NCBI GenBank assembly: GCA_034401135.1
Contig: JAWZSP010000004.1
Coordinates: 1,922,001 to 1,986,000 of the forward strand
Direction: 5' to 3'
Source: Volutella citrinella
Taxonomy: Eukaryota; Ascomycota; Sordariomycetes; Hypocreales; Nectriaceae
Length of the DNA: 64,000 nucleotides
In this document: positions 27,701 to 43,290 of the stretch, piece by piece
Numbering within the stretch: the stretch's first letter is position 1
Layout of the letters: every line of letters starts with the position of its first letter
Program-made: the position numbers and the translations under genes
The notes under the pieces: generated by a model
Database searches by the model: none
What the model was told of the DNA's origin: nothing
Seen by the model: only the letters and a program-made list of their open reading frames with translations

Positions 27701-29994
27701 TTTAAGATTTCTTTAAAAATAGCTTTTTATAATACTTAATATTTATTTTATTATAAATTTTTTAATAATTTTTATATTTATATTCTTTTTTATTAAATTT
27801 ATAAAAAACTTTTAAATTTTTATATAATCTTTATAATATATTAAAAGAAAATAATTATATTTTTATTAAAGTAATATTAATTTAATATAAATAATAGTTA
27901 TTATTTATTTAATAATTTATTTTAAAATTAAATAAAAAATAATTATAATTTTTTTATAATTTAAAAAGATTATTAAAATAAATAGTATTTTTATATAAAA
28001 TATTTTATAAAAAAATTAAATAATTTAATTAATTTTAAAAAAATAATAAAAATTTATATAAGTTTTAATAAAAAAACTTTATAAAATAAATAAGATTTAA
28101 ATTAATTATTGATTTAATTAAAAGAAAATTTTTAAATAAAAAATAAAATAAAATAAAATAAAATTCTTATTAATTTAAAATATTAAATAAATATATTCTT
28201 TTTAAATTATAAATTTAACTTAATTATAATATATTATAAATATAATTTAATTATTATATAATATATAAAGTATATATATATATATATTATTAATTATAAA
28301 TTAAATTAATATAATTTAATACTTATTTAATTATATTAATTATTAAATAATTAATTTTATTTAAATTTAATTAATTATTATAATAATTAAATTTAATTTA
28401 ATTTAATTTATTATTTTAATAATTTTAATTTAATTAAATTTAAATTTAAGTAATTAATTATTAATTTAATTAATAATTAAATTATAATTTTAAATATATT
28501 TATATTAAGTTTATAGTTTTTTAACTTTATTAATTTATATTATAATTTTTTTAATTAAATATTATTTAATTTAATAATAATATTAATTAAACTTTTAATA
28601 TTGAAAATTTAAAATTCTTATTTTATTTATAATTTTTTTAAATAAAAAAATATTTATATTATATATATAAATACTTATTTTTAAATATAATAATTAATTA
28701 AGATTATAATAATATAATTTTATTATATATATTAAATATTTTTATATAATATTTATATAAAATATTAAATAATTCTTATTTTAATATTATTAATTTAAAT
28801 TTTTTTATTAATAATTTAAAATTTATTATTAACTTTTTATTAATTTTTTTATTTTATTTTAAATTTTTTAAAAATATTATTTTTTTATATTTAATAATTA
28901 TATTTATATTTAAAATAATAAAAATAAATTATATAAAAATATTATTATATTAATATATATTCTTAAAAATATTAAATCTTTTAATATATTAATTTTTATT
29001 AAAACTTTATTTTTATTTTTATTATAATTATTATAAATATATTAATTTTAAAATTTAATAATTATATAAATAAATAATTTAAAAAATATTTTCTTATTTA
29101 TAATATTAATTTAATTATATTAAATAATTTAAATATTTTTTTTTAAATTTTTATAATATTTTTAAAATATATTATTAAATATAATAATATTATTAATATA
29201 TATTTTAATAAAATCTTATAATTTATATAATTATTAATTTATAAATTATTATATAAATAATAAATAATTTTAAAAATTTATAAATATTATATAAAATATT
29301 ATTAATTTTTTAATATTTAATATATTTTTTTTATTAATAAATAATTTATTTTTTAATAAAATATTTATATTTTTTTATAATATAATTAATTATATATTTA
29401 AAATTATTAATTAATTTAATTATTTAATATTATTAATAATTTAATTTTTTTTATTATTATAAATTATATATTATATTATAAATATATAAATATTTAATTA
29501 TATTAAATAAACTTATTATATTTATAAAAGTTTTTTAATTTTATTTATATTAATTAATTATATATAATTTTATATTTTAAATAAAAATTAATATATTTAT
29601 TTAATTTTAAAATTTTAATTTTATTTATTTTAAAATTTTAATAATTTTTTTAAATTTATTTTATTATTTTATATAAATTAAAAATAATAATTTAAAATTA
29701 TAAATTATTAATTTAAAATAATAATATATATATAAATATTATATATAAATATTAAAAAAAAATTATTAAATTAATTAAAATAATATTATATTTTATTTTA
29801 AAATTAATATATAATTTTTAAAAAAAATTATAATATAAAGTTTTTTATTTATATTAAAATAATTTAAAATTAAAATATATATAAATTATTAAAATTTTAA
29901 AATATATTTTATAAAAACTTTATTAAATTAAAAATTTTTTTAAATATATATAATTTTTTAATTTATTTTTAAATATATATTAAAATATTAATTA
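18725..29994. other. RIP-degraded repeat block, no genes
   Basis: I find no open frame or RNA gene. From about 20,100 to 27,600 the plus strand has visibly more C than G, and long CTT/TTTAT runs dominate. In the identified gypsy element the coding strand has more G than C, so I infer that this 7.5-kb block holds one or more elements pointing left. From about 28,000 onward the DNA is nearly pure A/T. Confidence 0.5.
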
Positions 29995-30540
29995 TATAAT
30001 AAATTATAAATATTATTATTATTATAGTTTTTTTAAAAAATAAATATAAATTTTATTCTTAAATTATTATAAAATATATAATTTATTAATTAAATAATAA
30101 ATTAATAAATTAATAAATATAATTTTAATAATTATTTATATAATAATTAAATATATATTTTTTATTTTAATAATAAAATAATTATATATTATATAATTAA
30201 TTAATTCTTTTTATAAATATTTTAAATATAAATATAAATTAGAAAAATTATTAATAATAAAAATAAACTTTTTATAAATTTATTTAATAATAAAATATAT
30301 TATTAAATATTTATTATTTATAATATATTATTAATAAATAAATAAATAAAATAATTAAATTTAATTTAATATTAAAAAAATATTAATAAATATATATTAA
30401 AATAATTTTTATAAAATTAAATAATATATTTTAAAAAATAAAGTTTATATATATAAATAATAAATATAATATTATTAATATATAATTAATTAAAATATTT
30501 ATATATTATTATTTATATTTTATTATAAAAATCTTTTTAA
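29995..30540 (+). repeat. Element B fragment, direct copy
   Basis: It aligns over about 550 bp with 1,080-1,640 in the same orientation. Shared blocks include AATATTATTATTATTAT, TTATTATAAAATATATA, a TTTTTATTTTAATAATAAAAT-like block and TATAATATTATTAATATAT. The copy here has lost almost all G and C, whereas the first copy retains AG and CT. Confidence 0.75.
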
Positions 30541-32919
30541 AATTTATAAATATATATAATAATAAAATTATTTTTTAATATCTTTATTTATTAATATATA
30601 TAATTTAAAAAGTTATTAAAAAAACTTTTAAAAAATTTAAAAAAAATTATTTTAATTTTTAATTAATTTTTTAAAATTTTTTTAAAAATTAATAATAATA
30701 AAAATATATAAAGAATTTTTTAAAAAAAATTAAATTAAATTAAATTTTATTTTTTTATATTTATATATATTTTATTTTTTTTTATTTATAATAAAAATCT
30801 TATTATTAATATAATTTTATATATTAAATAATAATAGTTATATAAAACTTATATATTTATATTTATAAATATTAAAAAACTTTATTATTTAAACTTTTAT
30901 ATACTTTTTAATATTTATATAAATAAGATATATTATAAAATTATAATATTAAATAATAATATTAATATAATAATATTTATAACTTTAAATAAATTATATT
31001 TATTAATTTTAATATATTAAATTAAAATATATATTTTATTAATAAGTTAATATATATAATTACTAAATCTAGTTTTTTATTTTTTAAATACTTATTATTT
31101 AAAATAAATACTTAGAAAAAATTAAAAATAATATAAATAAGTAATAAAATAACTTAGTTTATAATTAATTATAATATAATCTTTAAGTATAAATTAGTAA
31201 GTTAAAAAATAATAAATATAAGAAGAAAGTTTATTATAATTATAACTATCTTAAAATTAAGAATATTATTTTAACTAGCTTTTATAATAATTATATAAAG
31301 AATATATTAAAATAAATATATTAAGTAGCTTTAGCGTTTTATTTTTTATAAATAATAACTTATTTAAGAGTTAGTAGCTAAATAATAGCTTTAATAATTA
31401 TATTTTAAGATATAAAATAATAATATTATAAAAGCTCTTTATTATAATATAATATATATTTAAAAGTATATAAAAAACCTTATTAAATATAAAGATTTTA
31501 ATAATAAGTTTAAAAAGTCTAAAACTAGATTAATACCTTTATAATAATATAAAGTCTAATTTAATAGTAAAAGACAGAATAATAATATTATTAATTTCTT
31601 AATTATAAAAAAAAAGTAAGAATTATAAAAAATATAATCTAGCTAAGAATTTATATTATTATAATAATAAGAATAAGAATAGACTAGACTTTTTATTATT
31701 ATAAATATAATTTAAAATTAAAAAAATTAATAAATTTAATTTTTTTAAAAACTTAATAAGTAATATATAAGAATAATTAAATATATTAACTTATTTATTA
31801 ATACTTTATAAAGCTATATTAAGTAAAGAGATATATTTAGCTCTATTATATTAATAAAGATCTTTCTATTATTTTTTAAAAAAGCTAGTATATAATATTA
31901 TAACTTAATTTAAAATAAAGATATTAAGTAGTTAATATAGCTTAGATTACTAAATAAGTAATATTAATAGCTTAAAATATACTTTTAGATTTTTCTAAAT
32001 TAAATATAAAAGGCTTTTTAAAAACTAGAGTTTTATATTAATAATATATTTATATACAAGTCTTTTATAAACTAGCTTAGAATTTTTAAATAGATAGTTA
32101 TTAATACTAAGATATATATTAAGCTTAATAATACTTACTTAAAGCTTAACTTAGTAATCTGCTTTTATATTAAATTACTATAAGATAATATAACTTTAAA
32201 AAAATAGGATAAGAAATATAAAATAGATATAGTATAGATTTATATATTTCTAAAGATTAAAATAATAAGATATAAGTATAAGAGTATAAATAAAAAGTCT
32301 TATTTCTTAATAATATAATTAATAGTATATATTATTAAAAAAAGATAGGTTAAGTAGATATTTTAGATTTTATTATTTTACTTAAAATATTAAGAGTATA
32401 CTATTAAATGCCTCTTTTAGACTTTTAATAAGTATAGCTAACTTATATTATATTAATAATAAAAAGTATATTTAAATATATTAATATAATAAACTTTACT
32501 AAATTAGATTTATTTAAGTAAAAAGAAGTAATAAAAAATATATTATACTTACTACTTATATTTTAATAGTAAATATTAAAATATAAATTAAAAAGTAACT
32601 TTAAAAAAAGAGACTTAAAAAGTAAAAAAAAGTATTTAATATTAATAATATAGCTTAATAAGATATTAATAGGTATAGATACTTGATAAATAAATAAGTA
32701 TATAACTTAAAGATAATACTAATAATTAAGCTTAGTAACTTATAGCTAGAAATTAATAATAATATACTAGATAAGTTACTTATAAACCTAACTACTTATA
32801 CTAAGAATAAAAGTAAGTAAAATAACTTTATTAGATTTATTTAAGAAATATAAGATAATAGTACTTAGCTTAATAAATATTATTTTTAAGTTTTTAATTC
32901 TTATTATATTATTATTATT
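30541..32919. other. RIP-degraded repeat, plus-strand G bias
   Basis: No gene is seen. From about 30,900 to 32,850 the plus strand keeps more G than C and is less saturated than its surroundings, so I infer a retroelement fragment pointing right. No diagnostic protein motif could be read with confidence. Confidence 0.4.
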
Positions 32920-34280
32920 AATATAATAATCCTTTTTTAAGTTAAAAATATTTTATTAATACTTATTTTTAATAAATATAAAGGTTTTATTAAAACTTAT
33001 ATTAATAAAGTATTATATTTCTATTATTTTATTTTTATTTATTATAATATTTTAATTAAATATTATTATAATAATAATAAGACATATTATATTATTTATA
33101 AAGTAAATATAGCTAAGTATTAAGTAATATATTACCAAGCTCTTATTTAGATATTCTTTAATTTTATTTTATATCTTAATTAAACTTTATAATTCTATTT
33201 AAGTTTATTTAAATACTTTTTTAAATATAATAAATATTTATATTAAGGCTTAAAAGTTTTTTTAAAAATTATTATAAACTTAATAAATACTTATAATATT
33301 AATATTAAAATTAAAATTATATTTATATAATAATAGTTTTAAATAACTAATTTTATTTAAATATTATTAATTATTATAATTTTATAAACTATAAATTAAA
33401 TTATTATTAAATTTTTTATTATATATATATATAAACTTTTATTAATATTATTATTTATATTAAAACTAATTAATTAATATATATTTAAAAGAATTCTATT
33501 AATATAAATATTAATAAAATTTTAAAAGCTATTTAAAAAATATTTTTAAAATATCTTAATTTTAGCTATTTATAATAATAATTTATTTTATATTTAATAA
33601 TAATTTAGCTTTTAAATATAAATTTAATTACTTTTATTTTAAGTTTTTATAATATTAAAAATTAAATTAAAGTTTTAATATAATATTATTATATATTTAT
33701 TAAACTTTTAGTAATTTTATATTATTATTTTGCTTTTTATAATATTATTTTATTTACTTATAATATATTTATAATTTTATTTTTATATTTATAAAGTACT
33801 TTTTCAACTTTTATATATTATATTCTATAAGCTAGCTTAGCTATTTAATTTAAAAAAAGATAGTATTATTATCTTATTTATATATAATAATTTCCTTTTT
33901 TTATATTAAATAGATTATTTAATATATACTTATTTATAATCTTATTATTTTAGCATTTTAATAGTATAATTAATATAATATTATATATTTTTATATATAC
34001 TTATTTAGTAAAGCTATTAAATAAGCTTATTTATTATATTACTTAATAATCTTAATATATATAAAGTATAATACTAGCTTTTTATTTTTTAAAAAATTAT
34101 TATATATATTAAAGCTAATTATTTAGTTTTTTATATATATTTATTTTTAATAATATTTATTATAATACTTAATTTATATTTTTATTATTATTTATTATTA
34201 TTTATTAATATTATATAGCTTTTTATATATTTTTTTATATTTTTATTTTTTATTTTTAATATATATAATATATAAAGCTA
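32920..34280 (-). repeat. Element B fragments, inverted copy
   Basis: Positions 32,920-33,130 are the reverse complement of about 3,325-3,520 (shared TTTTTAATAAATA and ATATTTTATTAATA blocks). Positions 33,960-34,280 are the reverse complement of about 1,620-1,900 (shared CTTAATATATATAAA and AATATTATATAGCTTTTTATA-like blocks). Together they look like a rearranged inverted copy of the element that opens the window. Confidence 0.65.
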
Positions 34281-37059
34281 TATTAATAATAAGATTCTTA
34301 TTATAAATAAAAAAATAAAAAAATATAAAATATAAAATATATATAAATATTAAAAAATAAAATTTATTATTTTTTTTAAATTTAATATTTTATTTTTTAA
34401 ATAAAATATCTTTAAGAATTCTTTATATATTCTTATTATTATTAATTTTTAAAAAATCTTTAAAAAATTAATTAAAAACTAAAATAATATTATTTTAGAT
34501 TTTTTAAATATATTTTTAATAAATCTTTAAGTTATATATATTAATAAAGTCAGGACTTATAAAAGTCTTTTTTATTATTCTATATATTTATAAGTTTTAA
34601 GAAAATCTTTATAATAAATCTCTTTTATTAATATAAATAAAGTATTATTTATAATAGTTTTATTATTTAATAATAGACTAGAGATTTAAATAAAATACAA
34701 ATAAATAATATTATTAAATATATAATCTTAGTAACTATAAAAGTAAATTTTTAATAAAATAATTAGTTATTATATATTATTAAAAATCCTTATATACTTA
34801 TTATATTATATTTTTATAATAATAGCTTTTAGTCCTTTTTTATATATTAATTTTAATCCTTATAAATATATATACTTAATAATATAAGCTAAGTTAGGTT
34901 TATTATAATAAATTACTATAAGTTAATTTCTTATTAAAAAATTATTATATATAAACTTAATAAGCTAATATAATATTATATTTATTAATAATAAGTACTA
35001 GCTTAGATAGCTTTATAATATTAAAAATAATAATAGCTATATAATAATTACTAACCTAGAGTTAAGTAATACTATCTCTATATTAAAATTAATAAGTAAC
35101 TTTTACTTATTTTAATTTTAATTTTTATTAAATTAAGTCTTATTAATAATATACCTTAAGAAAGTATTAAAATTATATAAATTAAAATATTTTTTAATAA
35201 TAGTAAAGTTAGTAAAAAGTACTAAATAGTTTTTTAATAAGAACTAAAATACTTATTTTATATTTATAATAAACTATATAAAGATATTAAAAAACTTAAA
35301 TACTTTAGCTTAATAAGTAGGAATTTAAAAAAAGAATTTTAAGTAATAAAATAATAATTTTTTTTAAATAGTTTTAAAAATTTTTAAATATATTACAAAT
35401 ATTATTTTTAAGTATTTAAAAAGATAATCATTTTATTAATAAAAGACTTAATAAAGTTTTTATATTTTTATAATAATAAGTCTAGATACTTTTATATATA
35501 TTAATAAGTTCTTAAAACTTATTAATATTATTTTTAATTTTTTAAGTTCTTAATAATTAATAATAATAAAATAGTCTTAGTATTTTTATACTATTAGTAA
35601 TTAATAAAAAAAGCTTTTTATATTAATAATAATAATCTTTTTTTATAAATAATTATAATATATCTTTTTATAATAATATTAAATATATATTAAATATAAT
35701 AATATTATTTAAGATATATAAGTTAATAATTATATATCTTTTTTTATAATTATTAACTATCTTTTAGATTATAAATACTAAGTTCGTAAATAGTATTAGT
35801 TCTTTTACTTATTTTATTTAGTCTTATTTATATATTTAATTAAAAGTCTTATTTAAGAAGTCTTTATTTTTTAAGTCAAGTAAGTAGCTTTTTAAAACTA
35901 GTTTTATTTAATATTAATTATTAACTAATTATACTTTTATTTATTTCTATATTAATATATAAACTTCTTTTTAATTTATTTATATTTTTAAAAAGTTTTT
36001 AAAAAAATTAATTTATTAATTAGTCCTTTTTTATAGTTAGCTAAATATATATTATTATTTAACTTCTTAGCTAATAGATTTTTAAATTAATATACTCTGA
36101 GTTTTATATTATTATCTAGGCTTTAGTTTTAAAAATTAGAGTTATTTTTTATAATAAGTTTTATTTCCTCCTCTTTTTTTAAGTTCTATATTAATTATAC
36201 TAACTATTATAATTATTAATACAGCTATCTTTAATTAATTTCCTTAATTTAATAATCTTTATTAATTAATAATAAGTAATTTAATTTCTACTTATATTAA
36301 ATTATTATTAATTTCTAATTATTATTAAGAATATATATAAAATCTATATTTTATATAATAGAAAATACTATTTTAATTTTAATTTTATTAAATAATTAGT
36401 CTATTTTAATAGCTTTTTATAATACTTATACTTAGATACTTTTTTTTTATATAATAAGATAATAATTAAATTAGTAGTATATATAATATATTTAATCTTG
36501 AAATTATAGTTTTATAAAATAGTATTTATTTTTAAATTATTAATTTAATAATAATAATTTTTCTTATAAACTTTAAGATATCTATTTATATAATATATAA
36601 AGTTCTTATTTAAAACTTAGCTAAGCTAAAAGCTTTTTTACTACTTAATTATTTATATATATTTTAATAATAATATTCTTATTATTAATATATTTAAGTA
36701 AAAGGATAGTAAATTCTATTTAATTAATAATTTCTATTAATTTTATTTTAAAAAGTTATTATATATAATTTAGTTTATTATTAAGATTTATATTTATTAA
36801 AAAGTTTAATATTTTTTATATAATTACTAAAAATCTAGCTTTTATATTAATATAAATATTATAAATTTATCTTTTTAATTTATATTTTATTATTTTTATT
36901 TTTATATAAGTATATTATATAAATATATTAAGTAATAAGTAATACTTTAGTAGTTTTATTTTTATTATTTAAGTTTTAAATAGAGCTAGTTTTTTTACCT
37001 TAGCTTAAGTTTCTACTTTATATACTAGCTATCCTTACTTTATATTAAGTATAAAAAAA
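34281..37059. other. RIP-degraded repeat, no gene seen
   Basis: AT-rich DNA with moderate residual C and G, many in-frame stops and no recognisable motif. It is probably further transposon remains. Confidence 0.4.
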
Positions 37060-37215
37060 GATTAATAATTTTATAAAAAAAATAAGTATTATAATAAAAA
37101 GTTAATAAAAAATAATAACTTAATAATAATATATAAAAAAATTAAATATTAAAAAAATATGAAATTTATAAATTATTATTATTATAAAAGCTAGATATAT
37201 ATAAGCTATATATAT
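37060..37215 (+). repeat. Element B fragment, direct copy
   Basis: It matches 3,545-3,715 in the same orientation, including TTAATAATTTTATAAAAAAAA and TTATAAAAGCTAGATATATATA-like blocks. The match stops abruptly at about 37,205, which corresponds to 3,715, the point I take as the start of the right terminal repeat of element B. Confidence 0.65.
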
Positions 37216-37720
37216 TATTAATATTTAATTTTAATAAATAATAAATAATAAATAATAAATAATAAATAATACTTTTATTATTATTATAATTATAAAGCTT
37301 ATAATTTTATAAATTTTATTTTATATATTTTATATATTTTATAATTTTATTAATACTTTATTATTTTATTAATACTTTATTAATTTATTAAAAAACTTAA
37401 AACTTAAAGCTTTTTTATTATTATTATTTATTATTTATATTTTATTATAATAAAATAAAATAAAAACTAATAGTTTTTTTATAAATACTTTTTATTTATA
37501 TCTTATTATATTTTACTAATTATATTCTTAGCTTATTATAATTAAAAAGCTACTTTAACTTTTAATTATTTAAATTAATAAATTATTAATTATAAATATT
37601 ATTTATAAATAGTAATACTTAAAGTAAGCTCTATTAATATAAAATAGATAGTACTATTATATTATCTTTTATATTATATAAATACTTTATTTATATATTT
37701 TATAATATTATTAATATATT

Positions 37721-37722
<2 letters not shown>

Positions 37723-37805
<83 letters not shown>
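37723..37805. repeat. (TAA)n microsatellite
   Basis: About 27 units of TAA with a single TGA interruption near 37,771. This is an ordinary simple repeat and the longest one in the window. Confidence 0.92.
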
Positions 37806-40800
37806 TAAGTATTTTAAATATAGCTTGTGTATAAGTAAATTAATTACTATTATTATAATATATATATATATACTTTTTATAAATGTTTTTTATTAATTAA
37901 AACTATTTTAGTTTTTTTATATTAAAGTATTATTATATTAGTATTTTAGCTTTTTTCTTATACTTAATATATATAATAAGTTTATATATAAATATAAATT
38001 CTTTTTATATTATTTAGCTTTCTTATATAAGCTATAATAAATTAATATATAAAATATTATTATATTTAAAGTATTATATATATAATATAATAAAAATATA
38101 TTAAATATATAATATTATTATAAATAAACTTATATGCTTATTCTTTTTATATATAATTAAATAAAAGTAATATTAATATACTTTTTAAGTATTATATAAA
38201 ACTTAAAATTATTTTTATTAATAAATAATATATTAAAAAAGTACTTAATATATAAGCTAGAGTTTTTAATAAAAAATAATAATTTTATTATTTTTAAAAT
38301 AGAATATTTATATAATATAGCCTTATTAACTACTTACTTTTATTTATAATATTATTAGATATTAATTTTCTTTTAATAATTTATTTTTAAAAAATGCTAT
38401 TACTTAGTTTAAGCTATATATTTTTATATTAGTTTTTTATATAAAATATTTTATTATTATAATAATTCTATTATAATTATTATAATATTATATATAAATT
38501 TTAGTACTTTTTAATTAATAGTTATATTAATATATACTCTTTTTTTTAAATTTAAATATATGTCTAATAAAAATATATTAGCTTTAATCTGAAATAAATA
38601 TATAAGTATTATTTTTTATATATATTAATAATAATTTATAAGTATATTATGTATTTAATAAAAAGCTTTTATATTATTTTTTTAATTTTTTATTTAATTT
38701 TATAAACTTTTAAAAAGTATAAATACTATATATAATTACTATATATAGAACTTTTATATAAAACTTTTATATATAGCCTATTTTTATATTTTATATAAAT
38801 ATTATAAAAGTAATTAATATATATTTTTATTATTTTAATTTAATTTTAATTTTTTTATAATATATATCTTATTATAATTTCTTATAAAAAAAACTCTTAG
38901 AAACTTAGTACTTTTTTTTAATATTAATATATAATTATTAAGTTATAGCTTTTTTATATATAAAGCTTTTTTTTTAATAAAGTATATAAGTTTACTTTTT
39001 TTTAAACTAAAAATTATATTATTATAAGTTACTTAATATTAATATTTTTTTAAATATTTTTAAAATACTTATATATTATTATTAAATCTTATTTAAAAAC
39101 TATTATATTTATAATATTTATAAAACTTATTATACTTATTATTTTAAATTATTAAAACTATTTATATAAACTATTAATAAATAAATAATATTAATAAAAG
39201 TAATAATTTTTATAAGACTTTAATAATAATTAAAAAAAAATTTTAATTTCTTATTATTAAATTATAAATATATTATATATTTTATAAAGTAGAACTAAAT
39301 TTATTAAATATATTATTTTAAATAGTTTTTATTATAAAAGACTTTTAATAACTTTTAATAAAAAACTTTATTAAAAACTTTAAAAATATTTAGTTATAAT
39401 AATAAAGCTATATTATATTATAATTATATTATATATACAGCTTTTATAATTATTATAATTATATAATTATATAATTTATTTAATTTATTATTTATTTAGT
39501 TTTTTAATAATAATTTATTTACTTTTATAATAAATATAATTTACTTATTAAAACTTTAATAAGTTTTTTAAATATTTTTAATAAAAAGATTAATTTTTCT
39601 ATTTTAGTTTTATATTTTTATATTTTTTTTTTATTTTACTTTTTAAATATTATTATAATTAAATATTTATAATATATTAATATTATTTTAAATATAAAGC
39701 TTATTATTATTATTTTTTAAATTATATTATAAGCTAGTTTTTTATATATTTTAATAAAATTAATTAAAAAGTTATTATTTTTTAAAAAGACTTATTACTA
39801 TTTCTTTTTTAATATAAAAAAGAGCTTTTAATAAAGTAATAATAATATATAGTTTTAAACTAAGTCTCTTTTTTATAATAATAATTAAAAAGAACCTTTT
39901 TATTAAAAGTTATATAAGCTATTTATAAGTTAATTTAATTTTTTTTTAAATATTCCTTTTTATTTTTAAATTATTTATATTTATATTTTTATATTTTTTA
40001 AAATTATATTTATATTATATATATATTATATTATTATATTTTTTTTTATTTTTACTTTTTTATAAGCTTATTAAATTTTTATTATTTATTATAATTAAGC
40101 TTTTTAATATTACTTTTTATTTTATAAAATTCTTATAAATATAATATACTTTAAATTAATTCTTAGTTTTTAAATAACTTATTTAAATTATAAAATAACT
40201 TAAATATCTTTTTTAATTTTATATATATAAATTAATCTTTTTTTTTATATTATATAAAGCTTAGTTTTATTATTATAACTTTATTATATAAAGATTTTAT
40301 TATTATTATAATATTTTATTATATATAATTTAATTTTTTTAAATTTATTAAGCTTTTATAATATATAAAGGCTTTTTATATTATTTATTTAAAATTAATT
40401 ATATTATTTTATATACTTAATATAATTTTAATTATCTTTTTTTTTAATATTATAAACTAAAAGTATAAATATTATATTATTATAATAAAAATATTACTTT
40501 TTAAAAAAGTCTTATTATATATATTTTATAAAAAATAATATAAATTAAAATCTTTTATTAATATAAAGCTATTTTATTAATATTTTATATATATCTTAAC
40601 TTTAATTAATAAGTTAAATTTATAACTTTTTTTTATATAATATATATTAAATAGATTATAATATTTAATTATTTAATTATAATTACTATTTAATTTTATT
40701 AGTATTTATTTTTAATATTTTAAAATTATAATATATATTAATATATAATATTATATAATTATTATTATATATTACTATATAATCTTTTTTTTAAATATAT

Positions 40801-41001
40801 TAATATATATATTTAATTATTTTATATAATTCTTAAAGTATTATTATATTATATATAATATTAAATATATAAGCTTTATTTATTTTTTAATATTTTTATA
40901 TAATATTTTAATTATAATTATAATATTATAAAATTTATTAATTTTTATTTATAATAAAATTATTTTTTTTATATTTATAAAATATAATATTTATTTTATA
41001 A
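37806..41001. other. RIP-degraded DNA, no gene seen
   Basis: Nearly pure A/T with scattered CTT and AAG. I could place no motif, RNA gene or named repeat here. Confidence 0.45.
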
Positions 41002-41275
41002 TATTATTAAAAAATATATAATATATAAATAATATATAAATTAAATTATATTATTTTATAAAAAAATAATAATAATAAGATTTTATAAAAAAAATTAATA
41101 TTTAATTAATATTTTAATAAGTTTTTTTTATAATATTATATATTATAATTTTTTTTAAAATATATATTTTAATAATAAGATTATTTTATTTTTTATATTT
41201 AATTTTATTAATTTTTATTAATAAATTAAATAATATTATATAATTTAAATAAAATTTAATTATTTAATTTTATTT
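41002..41275 (-). repeat. LTR (family A), reverse orientation, saturated with RIP
   Basis: It aligns with the reverse complement of the 280-bp LTR through the ATATATAATATATAAATAATATATAAATT-type start and the TTTTTTATAATATTATATATTATAA block. Almost all G and C are lost and small indels are present, so the ends are approximate. Confidence 0.6.
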
Positions 41276-41329
41276 TTAAATTTTTAATTTTTAATATATA
41301 TAATAAGACTTTTTATATTAAAAATATTT

Positions 41330-43290
41330 TATTAAGATTTATTATTATTAAATAAAAAAGTTTTATTAATATTTATTTTTAATAAATAAAAATCTTTTAT
41401 TAAAATTAATATTAATAAAATATTATATTTTTATTATTTTATTTTTATTATTTTATTTTTATTAATTATAATTTTTTAATTAAATATTATTATAATAATA
41501 AAAAAATTATATTATTTATAAAATAAATAAAAATAAATATTAAATAATATATTATAAAAATTTTATTTAAAAATTTTTTAATTTTAATAATATTAATTTT
41601 AATAATAATAATAATAATATTAATAATATTTATAATATATAAAATATAAGTTTTTATTTAGTTTTTTATTTATAATTTTTTAAAAAAAAATTAAATTTTT
41701 TTTAATATATTTTTATTTTAATTATTTTTAATAAAAATTTATTTTATATTTAATAATAATTATATTTTTAAATATAAATTTAATTATTATTATTTTAAAT
41801 TTTTATAATATTAAAATTTAAATTAAAATCTTAAAATAATATTATTTTATATTTATTAAATTTTTATTAATTTCTTTTTATTATTTTATTTTTTATAAAA
41901 TTATTTAATTTATTTATAATATATTTATAACTTTTTTTAATATTTATTTAATATTTTTTAATATTTATATATTATATTTTATAAATTAATTTAATTATTT
42001 AATTTTAAAAAAATATTATTATTATTTTATTTATATATAATAATTTTTTTTATTTATTTTTTTAAAAATAATTAAAAAAATTATTTAATTTAAATTTATT
42101 TATAAATTTATTATTTTAAAATTTTAATAATATAATTAATATTATATTATATTTTTTATATATTTATTTAATAAAATTATTTAATTATTAAAACTTAATA
42201 TTTATATATAATATTAAAATATATTTATATAAGAATTATTTTAAAAAATTAAATAAATTAAAATAAATATATTATATTAAATAAATACTTTTTAATTAAT
42301 TAAAATATTAAAATAATTTTAATAATATAAAAAGATTATAATATATATTTAATAATAATAATAATTTAATAAAAATATTATAAATATTTAAATAAAAATA
42401 TTTATTTAAAATAAATAAATAAGTAATTTAATATAAATAAAGTTATTATAATATAATAAAAAGAATTACTTTTTTTAATTATTAATATAATTTAATTATT
42501 ATAATTTATTTACTTATTATTAAATATAATAATATATTTATTTTATATATTAATTAATATTTAATATTATATTTTAATAATATTTATATATATATAATAT
42601 AATACTAATTATTTATTTTTAAAATAATAATTCTATATATTAAAACTAATTTTTAAACTTTTTATATATATTAATTTTTAATTATATTTTTTATAATTAC
42701 TTATTAATATTATATAGTTTTAATTATATTTTTATAATCTTTTTTATATATTTTTATATATTTTTAATTATTATTTTTAATATATATATATATATTTAAT
42801 AATATATAAATAATAATTTATAAATATTTTAATAAAAAATATATTTTCTAAATATTATATTTATTATTATTATATATAAATATCTTTTTTAATAATATAT
42901 TATTAAATTTTATAAATATTTTTTAATATATATTTATAAAAAGTTTTTAATATTTAATTTAATTTTTTTATTTATTTATTTATATATAATATATTATAAT
43001 TAATTAATATTTAATAATTTATTTTATTATTAAATTAATTTAAATTTAATTTATAAAAATTTATTTTTATTATTAATTATTTATTTTAAAATTTTATATT
43101 TATATTTAAAATATTTATAAAAAATATTTATTAATAATATAATATTTAATTATTTTATAAAAAATTATTAAAATTATATTTATAAATTTATTATTTAATT
43201 ATATATTTTATAATAATTTTATAATAAAAATTATATTAAATTTTTAAATAATATATAATAATAATAATAATTTTAATAATTTTTTATATT
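41330..43290 (-). repeat. Element B, long inverted copy
   Basis: Three segments in order match element B on the opposite strand. These are 41,330-41,640 with about 3,325-3,520, 42,560-42,790 with about 1,620-1,830, and 42,840-43,290 with about 1,080-1,500. The order is that of one inverted copy, more strongly mutated than the copy at the window start. Confidence 0.65.

Noticed and set aside
37723..37805. CRISPR-like periodic repeat
   Set aside because: It is a plain TAA microsatellite with no spacers, and the genome is eukaryotic.
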